Part shown: piece after piece, positions 23,354 through 31,251 of the stretch
How the letters are laid out: each line of letters begins with the position of its first letter
Numbering within the stretch: position 1 is the first letter of the stretch
Source of the DNA: Brachyspira hampsonii 30446
GTDB lineage: Bacteria; Spirochaetota; Brachyspiria; Brachyspirales; Brachyspiraceae
Length of the DNA: 64,000 nt
Assembly: GCF_000316195.1 (NCBI RefSeq)
Contig: NZ_JH994110.1
Span: 760,537-824,536 of the forward strand
Reading direction: 5' to 3'
Translations under genes and position numbers: made by a program
The notes under the pieces: generated by a model
Told to the model about the DNA's origin: nothing
What the model saw: only the letters and a program-made list of their open reading frames with translations
Databases searched by the model: none

Positions 23354-25195
23354 ATGAAAAAGACTAGTTCTATAAGATTTAAGATGCCATTAACTATAAG
23401 TATTATAACAACAATACTTTTATTAATAACAATAATAATATTATCATATAAATCTCATTCAGGTATAACAAAATCTACATACAGCGGATATAATAACACT
23501 ATAGAGGGCTATAAATCTATGTTGGATACATGGTTTGAAGAAAATAATACTTTGATAAAAACATATTCTATTACGCCTTCTATCATCAATTATTTATCCG
23601 GTAATAATACTCCTGAAGCTGCTGCTGTTTTGATAGATGCATTGAAGCAGTTTGAAGGTATTAATAAATATTCTTTGGATATTGGAGTAACTGATGAAAA
23701 TGGCGTAACTTTGCAAAATACCAAAAATGTAAATTTAGGAATTAATTTAAAGGATTTAAGACCAGGTATTTGGGATAATTTTGTAAAAAACAATTATGAT
23801 GTTGCTTATGATACAAAGGTGTTAAAGTCTACTCTAAGTGATAATATGACTTTAGCAATTATCGCAGGAGTTAAAACCAATAATGTATTAATTGGTACTG
23901 TGTATATGATTCTTAATTGGGATGTTTTGGTATCAAAATTAGGAGAGTTGCAGCTTCCGGAAACAGGAAGATTATTTGCTATTGATTATGAAAGAAATAT
24001 TGCACTTGATACTAGAAATCAAATAAATACTTTAGCAAATGAAAGCTATAATGAGGTAATAAGAGAGAATAAAGCTGATGGTATATTACATTATATATCT
24101 GATACAAATGGAGAAAAAAGAACAGCTGTTTATGTAAAAATGAATACTATGCCTTGGATATTATCTATGGCTGCTGATGATAGGATTATATATGCTGAAA
24201 ATATAAGTATGATTAGGATAGCTATTATAGTTTGTATATTATCTATAATATTTGTAAATTTATTTTCTGTTTCATATATTACAAAAACTATGAGCCCTTT
24301 AAGTGTTTTGATGAAAAAGGCAAACAAAATATCTGAAGGCGATATAGAGATTAAATCTGTTTCTCAGTATAGAAAAGATGAATTTGGCGAATTAGAGAAA
24401 GCATTTAATATTATGAGCGAGAAATTGGCAGAGGTTGTAAGCAATGTTAATGAGGCGTCAAATGAAATAGTATTAGCTTCTAAGAGAATGATGGAAAGCA
24501 GTGTTGAACTTTCAAGCAGAACTGATTCTCAGGCATCTAGTTTGGAGGAAACTGCTTCAAGTTTGGAAGAAATAGTTTCTACGATAAAAGCATCAGCTGA
24601 TAATTCTGTATCAGGTAAAAATATGATGTCTGAATCTATGGAGCATATTGAAGGAGCTGCAAGTATAATAGCACAAACAGTTTCTAATATAGAAGAAGTA
24701 CATCAGGCAAGCGATAAAATCAAAGATATTACTAAAATCATTGAAGATATAGCATTCCAAACTAATATACTAGCCCTTAATGCTTCTGTAGAGGCGGCAC
24801 GTGCGGGAACTCAGGGAAAAGGTTTTGCGGTTGTAGCAAGCGAGGTTAGGAATTTAGCACAAACTACTCAGTCATCTGTTAAAGATATTACTTCTCTTGT
24901 GGACAATACTGCTGAAAAAATAGATACTGCCACAAATACAGCGAGAGAATCTCAGGAAATATTTGTTCAATTGCAGGAGAAGGTATCAGGCACTTCTGAT
25001 TTAATGCAGAATATAAGTTCAACAGCATTAGAACAAGAGACAGGTGTTTCACAGATAAGTATTGCCATAAATAGTATAGAGAGTTCTACTACTCAGAATG
25101 CTGCTTTAGCTGAGGAATCAAGCGAATTATCTAAGAAACTATTTGATAAAGCTAAGTTTTTAGAAGAAAGCATAAAATTCTTTCGTATTTCATAA
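23354..25195 (+). CDS. Methyl-accepting chemotaxis protein
   Basis: Protein of 613 residues: TM helix at about 12-30, periplasmic Cache-type sensor ([13 protein letters not shown] and the late [18 protein letters not shown]), second TM at about 283-303, HAMP region ([20 protein letters not shown]), then the signalling hairpin with [20 protein letters not shown]. It is a paralogue of the receptor at 20803, with a diverged sensor, so a different ligand is likely. AGAGGA sits 10 nt before the ATG. The 25196-25573 stretch after it shows no gene; only a TATAAT at 25534 stands out. Confidence 0.96.
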   Translation: MKKTSSIRFKMPLTISIITTILLLITIIILSYKSHSGITKSTYSGYNNTIEGYKSMLDTWFEENNTLIKTYSITPSIINYLSGNNTPEAAAVLIDALKQFEGINKYSLDIGVTDENGVTLQNTKNVNLGINLKDLRPGIWDNFVKNNYDVAYDTKVLKSTLSDNMTLAIIAGVKTNNVLIGTVYMILNWDVLVSKLGELQLPETGRLFAIDYERNIALDTRNQINTLANESYNEVIRENKADGILHYISDTNGEKRTAVYVKMNTMPWILSMAADDRIIYAENISMIRIAIIVCILSIIFVNLFSVSYITKTMSPLSVLMKKANKISEGDIEIKSVSQYRKDEFGELEKAFNIMSEKLAEVVSNVNEASNEIVLASKRMMESSVELSSRTDSQASSLEETASSLEEIVSTIKASADNSVSGKNMMSESMEHIEGAASIIAQTVSNIEEVHQASDKIKDITKIIEDIAFQTNILALNASVEAARAGTQGKGFAVVASEVRNLAQTTQSSVKDITSLVDNTAEKIDTATNTARESQEIFVQLQEKVSGTSDLMQNISSTALEQETGVSQISIAINSIESSTTQNAALAEESSELSKKLFDKAKFLEESIKFFRIS

Positions 25196-25573
25196 TGACT
25201 TATATTTTATATAAAAAATTATTTTTTTTTAATATTCGGCAGATATAATAAATAATTTTCTTAATAGTTTTGGAAATTCTTATTATTAATAATATATTTT
25301 TAGTTAGAAATTAAATTAAAAAACTTAATAAAAGATTATTATAAATATCATTCTAAAGATTAAATAATTATATAAATTATATTATTCGAAAATTTTTTTA
25401 ATATATTATAATCAAGTTTATTTAGATTGAATTTTAATAGAGTATATGCATAAAGATAATTTATAATATATATAAACAGTGATGATAAATAGAATATTTT
25501 TTATATAAAATACAGCTTGAAAAAATAATTCGTTATAATATCATCATTATATTAATTATTTTGGGGTACTTAT

Positions 25574-26416
25574 ATGAAAAAATTTATATTTGCAGTCATT
25601 ATATTATTATCACTATTTTCATGCAGCAGCAAAGGCGGTTCTGAACAAAATGTTAATTTTTTATCAGCAACATCATCAATATCAGTACCTCAGGCTAGAA
25701 TGGAAAAAAGTACGGTATCGGATTATACATCAGATTCTTCTGAGAAAATTGCAGAAAGAAAATTAATAGTTTCAGTTGATATAAGAGTAAATTCAAAAGA
25801 TGTAGAAAAAAGCTATAAAGCCATAGAAGAAAAATTAAAAGAATATAATGGATATTTTGATAATGTTGAATCTTCTAAAAATAGATATTATCTTACTATA
25901 AGAATACCTAAAGAAAATCTTTATGCTTTTATAGATTTTATAGAAAAAAATGAAAAAGTTGAAAATAAAAATATAAATACTCAAGATGTTACAGAAACTT
26001 ATTATGATACAGAAAATAGGATAAAAAATAGGGAAGTGCTTTTAGAAAAATTGAGAAACTATTTAAGAGAAGCTAAAAACATTGATGAAATACTAAAAGT
26101 AGAAGATAGAATCAATACTTTAACTTATGAAATAGAAACTATGAAAGGAAATTTAAAGAATCTGCAGTCATCTATTGATTATTCAAGAGTAACTTTAAAT
26201 ATATCAAATCCTGAAGCAATAAAAAGCAGCACAAATATATATAATAAATATTTGAATTTAATATCATTTTTGAAAGCATTTTTCTCAGGTATATTATTCT
26301 TTTTGATAGGTTTTACAGCTGCTGCTATTCCTATAGTGTTAATATTAGCATTATTCTACTATATATGTTTTGGAAAAATAGGATTAATAAAGAAATTATA
26401 TAATAAAATCAAATAA
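25574..26416 (+). CDS. DUF4349-family lipoprotein
   Basis: Protein of 280 residues. The lipoprotein signal ends LLSLFSCSS, with the lipidated Cys at about 17. The middle matches the DUF4349 pattern: RKLIVSVDIRVNSKDVEKSY, a repeated RIPKENLYAFIDFIE unit, the DVTETYYDTENRIKNRE segment and a coiled-coil stretch (about 150-205). One TM helix at about 235-262 follows near the C-terminus. It is anchored in the envelope at both ends. The family's function is unknown. Single gene. Confidence 0.88.
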   Translation: MKKFIFAVIILLSLFSCSSKGGSEQNVNFLSATSSISVPQARMEKSTVSDYTSDSSEKIAERKLIVSVDIRVNSKDVEKSYKAIEEKLKEYNGYFDNVESSKNRYYLTIRIPKENLYAFIDFIEKNEKVENKNINTQDVTETYYDTENRIKNREVLLEKLRNYLREAKNIDEILKVEDRINTLTYEIETMKGNLKNLQSSIDYSRVTLNISNPEAIKSSTNIYNKYLNLISFLKAFFSGILFFLIGFTAAAIPIVLILALFYYICFGKIGLIKKLYNKIK

Positions 26417-26480
26417 ATTATATATACATGCTATTGGTATATAAAAAAATTGTTTTTTTTAGTAAATTTATATTTTTTTG

Positions 26481-26508
26481 GGAACTTTTTAATTTTGTCA
26501 TCGTCTAA
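26481..26508 (+). promoter_or_regulatory. Sigma-E/ECF-type promoter of Spy-like gene
   Basis: GGAACTT (26481-26487) and GTCTAA (26503-26508) with a 15-bp spacer reproduce the E. coli sigma-E consensus in full. In DNA this AT-rich, a chance match of both boxes at the right spacing is unlikely. It points towards the Spy-like gene at 26760, leaving a leader of about 245 nt. Confidence 0.75.
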
Positions 26509-26636
26509 TAAAGCATAAGAAAACAAAACAATAAAAAATAAAAAACAGGAGAAAAGGTATTATCATTTTATTTAAGCATTAATAATGATTTTGCTTCGGT
26601 ATCTTTATTTGGTCAATAATAAGAGAAAGGAGGTTT

Positions 26637-26681
26637 ATGAAAATAGATAAGACTATTAAGGTACAGCGGCAGTTACAATGA
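26637..26681 (+). CDS. Possible 14-codon leader ORF
   Basis: AAAGGAGG (26626-26633), the best ribosome-binding site in this region, is followed after 3 nt by ATG and a 14-codon frame (MKIDKTIKVQRQLQ) ending at TGA 26679-26681. It lies within the leader between the ECF promoter and the Spy-like gene. It may be a leader peptide or the start of a gene removed by deletion, such as an anti-sigma gene. The preceding frame (LSINNDFASVSLFGQ, ending at 26619) may be another remnant. Confidence 0.35.
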   Translation: MKIDKTIKVQRQLQ

Positions 26682-26759
26682 ATATTATTATTACATAGCT
26701 TATGATAATCAATAAAAAATAATTTAAGAAAATATATAAATTAAAAGGAGAAAACAATT

Positions 26760-27257
26760 ATGAAAAACAAAATAAGTAAAAAAGCAGTAATATTAATCTC
26801 AATCGCAATTATGGTTTTAGGTTCAATGTCATTATTCGCTCAATACGGCAGAGGATATGGAAGAGGTGATGGAAGAGGATATGGCAGAGGTTATGGTGCA
26901 GGCTATGGAAGAGGATGCGTATATGGTCAAGGAGGTTATGGAAGAGGCGGATGCGGTTATGGTGCAGGTTACGGAAGAGGATACGGCAGAGGTTACGGAT
27001 ATTATGGTGCTGCACTTACTCAAGAGCAAATTGATCAAGTAAGAAGCATACAGGATAAATATTTTCCTCAAATGGACAGTTTAAGAGTGGAAATATATAC
27101 TCAGACTCAAAATATAAATGCTGAAATGAGAAAAGAAACTCCAGATCAAAATGCTATCAATGCAGCAATAGATGCAAGAAGTAAAGCTTCAGCAGACTTA
27201 CAAAAATTAAGAACTCAGTGCTTTTTAGAAATAGACAAAGTATACCAAAATAAATAA
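26760..27257 (+). CDS. Spy/CpxP/ZraP-like exported protein with Gly-Tyr-Arg repeats
   Basis: Protein of 165 residues. A signal peptide (to about 27, SLFAQ) is followed by about 55 residues of GYGRG/GRGYG repeats. The C-terminal domain (LTQEQIDQVRSIQDKYFPQM, then MRKETPDQNAINAAIDARSK) has the helical pattern of the Spy/CpxP/ZraP family. These are periplasmic, stress-induced chaperones or metal-binding proteins. AAGGAG lies 9 nt before the ATG. Control by an ECF sigma factor is indicated by the promoter at 26481. Antisense ORFs across the repeats are artefacts. Confidence 0.85.
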   Translation: MKNKISKKAVILISIAIMVLGSMSLFAQYGRGYGRGDGRGYGRGYGAGYGRGCVYGQGGYGRGGCGYGAGYGRGYGRGYGYYGAALTQEQIDQVRSIQDKYFPQMDSLRVEIYTQTQNINAEMRKETPDQNAINAAIDARSKASADLQKLRTQCFLEIDKVYQNK

Positions 27258-27280
27258 TTTTTTTAATCGCTCAACTTTAT

Positions 27281-27320
27281 ACCCCGTGTAATATATTGTT
27301 ATGCGGGGACTATTTTTTTT
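27281..27320 (+). terminator. Terminator
   Basis: CCCCG (27282-27286) pairs with CGGGG (27304-27308), with partial extension of the stem, followed by a run of eight T. It separates the two Spy-like genes. Confidence 0.7.
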
Positions 27321-27323
27321 ATA

Positions 27324-27351
27324 TTGCTTTATTGCAGAATGGTTATATAAT
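27324..27351 (+). promoter_or_regulatory. Promoter for second Spy-like gene
   Basis: TTGCTT (27324-27329) and TATAAT (27346-27351), 16 bp apart, about 30 nt before the gene. This is a sigma-70-type site, unlike the ECF-type one upstream of 26760. Confidence 0.55.
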
Positions 27352-27380
27352 AGTAATATAAAACAATTAGGAGGGTATAT

Positions 27381-27848
27381 ATGAAAATATTTTTAATATT
27401 TTTGACTATTGCAAGTTTAGCCTTTTCTCAATATCATTATTCTCCGGCTAATAGAGTAGGGAATGTCAGACCTTTTGTACCATCTACAGCAAAAAATGCT
27501 ATACCTCTATATCCATATAAGAATGATCTTTCTAAACCAAGATTTGCAAATCCCGGATACACTAAAAGCTATTACAGAAACGGAAGATTTCATTACTTTG
27601 GAAGCGGCTATATGAGTTATTGGGATAGACAGAAATTAAGAGATATAGACGGCAGATATTCTCCTAGATACAGAATGCTTGAAAATCAGATGAGAATAAA
27701 TAATTCTACCATCAAATCTCAAATACATCAGAGAAACCCTAATAATAATGTTGTAAATAGTGCTGTAAATGATAATTTTAGAATAGAAATGGAAATGCAG
27801 ATGATTAGAACTTTGAGAGAACTTGATATAAACAGGCATTTTAAATAA
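27381..27848 (+). CDS. Exported protein, probable Spy-like paralogue
   Basis: Protein of 155 residues with a signal peptide (cleavage near AFSQ, residue 17). A Tyr/Arg/Pro/Asn-rich middle is followed by a helical C-terminus. The C-terminal block (QIHQRNPNNNVVNSAVND, then IRTLRELDINRH) lines up by pattern with the Spy-like domain of the preceding gene (MRKETPDQNAINAAIDAR...). It is therefore a likely diverged paralogue; this rests on eye alignment. AGGAGG lies 6 nt before ATG, giving a strong start. Confidence 0.75.
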   Translation: MKIFLIFLTIASLAFSQYHYSPANRVGNVRPFVPSTAKNAIPLYPYKNDLSKPRFANPGYTKSYYRNGRFHYFGSGYMSYWDRQKLRDIDGRYSPRYRMLENQMRINNSTIKSQIHQRNPNNNVVNSAVNDNFRIEMEMQMIRTLRELDINRHFK

Positions 27849-27874
27849 AATCAATTTACTAAAGAATAAATTTA

Positions 27875-28468
27875 TTAATAGTAATCTCTGTAGTATTTTT
27901 TATAATCTTCTTCTTTGCTGGTATTTTTATTGTCATCAAAGTCATCGTAATTATCATAATTATCATAGAAGAAGTCAAACATACTATTAATAAATTTATT
28001 GCTTATATCTAAGTCGCCTAGATGTATATACAGAGGATTTTCTGATATTACCCTGCCTTTAAACTTTCTAAAATAATAGCTTTGGGGATCTTTCAAGTAA
28101 ATAAAAAGATAGCTTCCTATAATATCCAAATCCTTTATTTCCTTCCAAAGAACATAAATATAACTTTTTACTAGTAAGTTATTATAATATATTCCTTTAT
28201 CATCTAATATGAAACTAGCCTTTTTAAAAATAACGCTTCTTATCAATATTATAGATAGTATAATAACTCCAAACATAAAGAAAGATACTACAAATATAAT
28301 GGCAGCTTTCATATCATCATCAGGATTTTTCGTAAATAGTACATCTATTAAAATTACAGCAATAATCAATCCTATCATCATTACAGCAAAGAATCTTATA
28401 TTATTAATATAAACCTTAACAGAAAATTTACTGTTTGAAAATAATTTATTAATATCTTTCATAATCAA
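27875..28468 (-). CDS. Membrane protein with PH-like domain
   Basis: Protein of 197 residues: two membrane helices at about 28-47 and 54-78, then a soluble domain beginning KASFILDDKGIYYNNLL, followed by WKEIKDLDIIGSYLFIYLKD, the layout of the small bacterial PH-like (STM3941/YdbT-type) membrane proteins. The Asp/Tyr-rich tail (DNYDNYDDFDDNK) is unusual. Its start overlaps the stop of the upstream paralogue by 4 nt (ATGA), so the two are translationally coupled. Confidence 0.75.
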   Translation of the reverse strand: MIMKDINKLFSNSKFSVKVYINNIRFFAVMMIGLIIAVILIDVLFTKNPDDDMKAAIIFVVSFFMFGVIILSIILIRSVIFKKASFILDDKGIYYNNLLVKSYIYVLWKEIKDLDIIGSYLFIYLKDPQSYYFRKFKGRVISENPLYIHLGDLDISNKFINSMFDFFYDNYDNYDDFDDNKNTSKEEDYKKYYRDYY

Positions 28469-28953
28469 ACAACCCCAGTGCTTTTTTCAAAATAATATGT
28501 TATCATAGCTAGAATAGTAACAGGATCTTTTAATCCCAACATATAAAAAACAATAGGTTCATTAGGATTTTTTCTATTTATAGATAAACTGATTTCTTCT
28601 TTTAAGTATAAATATATAAATGTTTTTGAAAAAGATATTTCTCTAATATCAGTCCATTTTACAAATATATTTTTATTTTTTAATAGCATATTATACATTA
28701 TACCATTTTCATCTAAAACAATTATAGGCTTTCCTAATTTTAGTAACTTAACTATCAAAATCAAAAAGTGTATTAAAAAAAATGACAAACTAATAACAAA
28801 TAATATTTTTTTATAAGAATTTGAATGCATAAAAGATAATATTGAAATTACAATAAAAACAGAAGAAAATAATAATAATAAAACTAATTTTCTTTTGCTG
28901 TTATATATTTCAATTTTGGGTAAATCATTATCTAATAATAATTCTTCATACAT
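28465..28953 (-). CDS. Membrane protein with PH-like domain (paralogue)
   Basis: Protein of 162 residues. Two helices (about 27-43 and 50-68) are followed by PIIVLDENGIMYNMLL and WTDIREISFSKTFIYLYLKE, closely parallel to the gene at 27875, so this is a tandem duplication. I start at the ATG ending at 28953 because GGAG sits 11 nt upstream; a longer frame to 28983 has no ribosome-binding site. Function unknown. Confidence 0.75.
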   Translation of the reverse strand: MYEELLLDNDLPKIEIYNSKRKLVLLLLFSSVFIVISILSFMHSNSYKKILFVISLSFFLIHFLILIVKLLKLGKPIIVLDENGIMYNMLLKNKNIFVKWTDIREISFSKTFIYLYLKEEISLSINRKNPNEPIVFYMLGLKDPVTILAMITYYFEKSTGVV

Positions 28954-29058
28954 AAAAATTATAGCTCCGAATTTATATCTCAATACTAATTTTATATATT
29001 AAATAAAAAAATAATTCAATAGAGTAATAATTGATTTTTTGTTTGGGAAGTTTTAATT

Positions 29059-29229
29059 TTATTTTACAAGCTCATCAATATTTCTAGTTCTTGAACTTTT
29101 GCAGTACGGACATTTCTGAGGATTAAGTTTTATTATCAATAAATTTATTGTATATTTTTTTCTTCTTACAGTAAATCTTCTCTTACATTTTTTGCATTGA
29201 TAAAAATAAGGCGGTTCATCTAAACGCAT
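29059..29229 (-). CDS. Small zinc-ribbon protein
   Basis: Protein of 56 residues, below the usual ORF length cut-off. It begins MRLDEPPYFYQCKKCKRRF and contains a second pair, PQKCPYCKSS, giving two CxxC knuckles about 27 residues apart, a zinc-ribbon layout. AGGA lies about 11 nt upstream of the ATG. Lysine and arginine richness fits nucleic-acid binding, but the role is unknown. It is on the same strand as its neighbours and fills the gap between 28953 and 29293. Confidence 0.75.
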   Translation of the reverse strand: MRLDEPPYFYQCKKCKRRFTVRRKKYTINLLIIKLNPQKCPYCKSSRTRNIDELVK

Positions 29230-29292
29230 GTAAATATATCCTATTATCGTTATATTGTATTTAATTTTATTATCGTAAAACTTTAAATTTTA

Positions 29293-30363
29293 TTAAGGGT
29301 TAATATTATGATATAACACTAAAAGTTTAACAACTCTTGAATAACTTTTTATTCCGTCATCTTGGCTGTTTGCTTTAAGATATGTATCATTTACCTTTTG
29401 GCTTACTTTAGAAAGATTTCCCATATACTGCTGCCAAAACTCATAATATTTTTTTATTTCTTCTTTAGTGCCGCTATTTAAATTTGACATCAAATGTGCA
29501 TAGTTTTCATCTCTTTTTAATTCTCCAAGTACATAAAGAAGTGCCTCAAAATTAGCAGAATACCTGACAAAAGGATCTGTATGTTTTGAACAGGCTATAT
29601 ATGATATAAAATTAGCCTCATCCTCATAAGCTATACCTATTTGATGGGCCATCTCATGTGCTATTGTAAAAGGTATTGATATGCTTGGAATGAGTATATT
29701 TACATTTGCTTCAGATGTAAAAGGAGAATATATTCCTGTTATTTGAAGATGCAAAAATAACTTTGATATCATTATAGGCTTTGTTTTTGAATAATGCATA
29801 TTTAAAAACTCAAATTCTTCAAAAACTTTATTATATTCTGATTCTATCATTCTATTTAAAGCCTGATAATTAGTATTAATTTCTTTATATTTCATTTCAT
29901 TTTTAAGCTCATTTATATTTCTTACAAGTGTATCAGCTAGTAAATATATATCATCATTATTGATTTCTTTCGGCGGATAATTATCTATTAAAGGAACTCT
30001 GTGATAATTTAAGCCCCATACTAAAAGAAATACTATATATATAACAATCATAAAACAGGCTAGTATATATAAATAATTTAATACCGTTTTTGATTTATCT
30101 GCTAATGATTTGATATTCCCATTGAAAAATGATTTTTTGAAAGCTATTATAATAAAAATAATAACTGCTATTATAATTAAAAAAAGCAGAAGCTCTCCTA
30201 ATGAAAAAGTAAAATTTGAAGATATACGATTTAAAGTTCCGGCTATTTTTTTGTATATTAATCTTGAATAATAATTTTCTACAAAGTTCTTAGAAAATGT
30301 TACTATTTTTAATATAATAACAATAAATATAAGTGATAGTATCAAAGTAATTTTTATTTTCAT
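29293..30363 (-). CDS. DUF3810-family membrane protein with zinc-peptidase motif
   Basis: Protein of 356 residues from the ATG at 30363. Three N-terminal membrane segments (about 5-25, 50-75 and 95-120, the last ending in WGLNYHRVPL) precede a large domain with the metalloprotease motif HEMAHQIG and a following ANFISY segment with E and N side chains. This is the DUF3810 layout. A possible upstream TTG start at 30390 would add nine residues. TATAAT lies only about 9 nt before the ATG, so it may not be the real -10. Probably a membrane-bound, zinc-dependent hydrolase; substrate unknown. Confidence 0.82.
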   Translation of the reverse strand: MKIKITLILSLIFIVIILKIVTFSKNFVENYYSRLIYKKIAGTLNRISSNFTFSLGELLLFLIIIAVIIFIIIAFKKSFFNGNIKSLADKSKTVLNYLYILACFMIVIYIVFLLVWGLNYHRVPLIDNYPPKEINNDDIYLLADTLVRNINELKNEMKYKEINTNYQALNRMIESEYNKVFEEFEFLNMHYSKTKPIMISKLFLHLQITGIYSPFTSEANVNILIPSISIPFTIAHEMAHQIGIAYEDEANFISYIACSKHTDPFVRYSANFEALLYVLGELKRDENYAHLMSNLNSGTKEEIKKYYEFWQQYMGNLSKVSQKVNDTYLKANSQDDGIKSYSRVVKLLVLYHNINP

Positions 30364-30411
30364 AGGTATTATTATTATACTAAAAAGCAAAAAATTGTAA
30401 AGATATGTATA

Positions 30412-31215
30412 TTATTTCATTTTTTTAATATCAGCATCCATTTTCTTTTTCCAAAGATCATACATTTTCTTTTTCTCTTCGGATTCTTCATTTTCATTTA
30501 AATATACATGTATTCTTCTTAGGGAGGCTATGATATTTAAAGCCATTTTCATATCATCTAATCTTTTATCCTGAAGTTCATATTTAGTTCTGTATTGTTC
30601 AGCTGCGGAAGCCAATAATTTTTTTACTAGCTCCATCATTTTTACTCTGAATTTATATCCTTCCAATTCAGGACTTAACTCTTTAATATAGTTTTTAAAA
30701 TCTATCATATTTTTGCATATAGTAGCAAATCTAGCTTCAATTTCTATAAAATTCTGAAGCCATTTAGAGTTTTCTCCATAGCAGTATTTGAAATAGTCTA
30801 TAATATATCCGAATGAGCAGACAAATTTGTATCTCCATTCATCAGATAATTTATCTTTAAAATATTCATGTATTTCTTCGTTTAAAGAAAGAGAATCATC
30901 AGTATGATTTCCGAATACTTCTTCTAAAAGCATAATAGCTTTGTTTATATATCTTCTTCCATCATTGAGCTGATTATCAGAACGAACATCTATAAATTCT
31001 ATAGCTATGTAGCAAATAGTTGCAATATAGGAAGATGCCTGAATATATAATACGGCCGCCTCTATTTTTTTAGAAGCTATTTCAAAATTATCTTCTATAG
31101 TAAGTAAATCTTTTTCTGCTTTTGTTAATTTTGCTTCTATTCCTGCAAGCAAATTTTTATATTTATTTTGCATTCTGGAACAATCAGCTTTTGCAGCTTC
31201 GCTTATTTTAGCCAT
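30412..31215 (-). CDS. Conserved helical protein, unknown function
   Basis: Protein of 267 residues, cytoplasmic, almost entirely helical, with a coiled-coil-prone N-terminus (YKNLLAGIEAKLTKAEKDLL). No family recognised. It lies 36 nt downstream of the GAF histidine kinase on the same strand and may be its operon partner. The upstream TGGGGGATAAA gives a good ribosome-binding site at the start. Confidence 0.72.
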   Translation of the reverse strand: MAKISEAAKADCSRMQNKYKNLLAGIEAKLTKAEKDLLTIEDNFEIASKKIEAAVLYIQASSYIATICYIAIEFIDVRSDNQLNDGRRYINKAIMLLEEVFGNHTDDSLSLNEEIHEYFKDKLSDEWRYKFVCSFGYIIDYFKYCYGENSKWLQNFIEIEARFATICKNMIDFKNYIKELSPELEGYKFRVKMMELVKKLLASAAEQYRTKYELQDKRLDDMKMALNIIASLRRIHVYLNENEESEEKKKMYDLWKKKMDADIKKMK

Positions 31216-31251
31216 ATTTTATCCCCCACAATTATTATCGGAAAATGATTA

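Noticed and set aside
26809-27071. Antisense and shifted frames with repeated His/Ser or Met/Glu patterns
   Set aside because: They are shadows of the GYGRG repeat coding region of the Spy-like gene.
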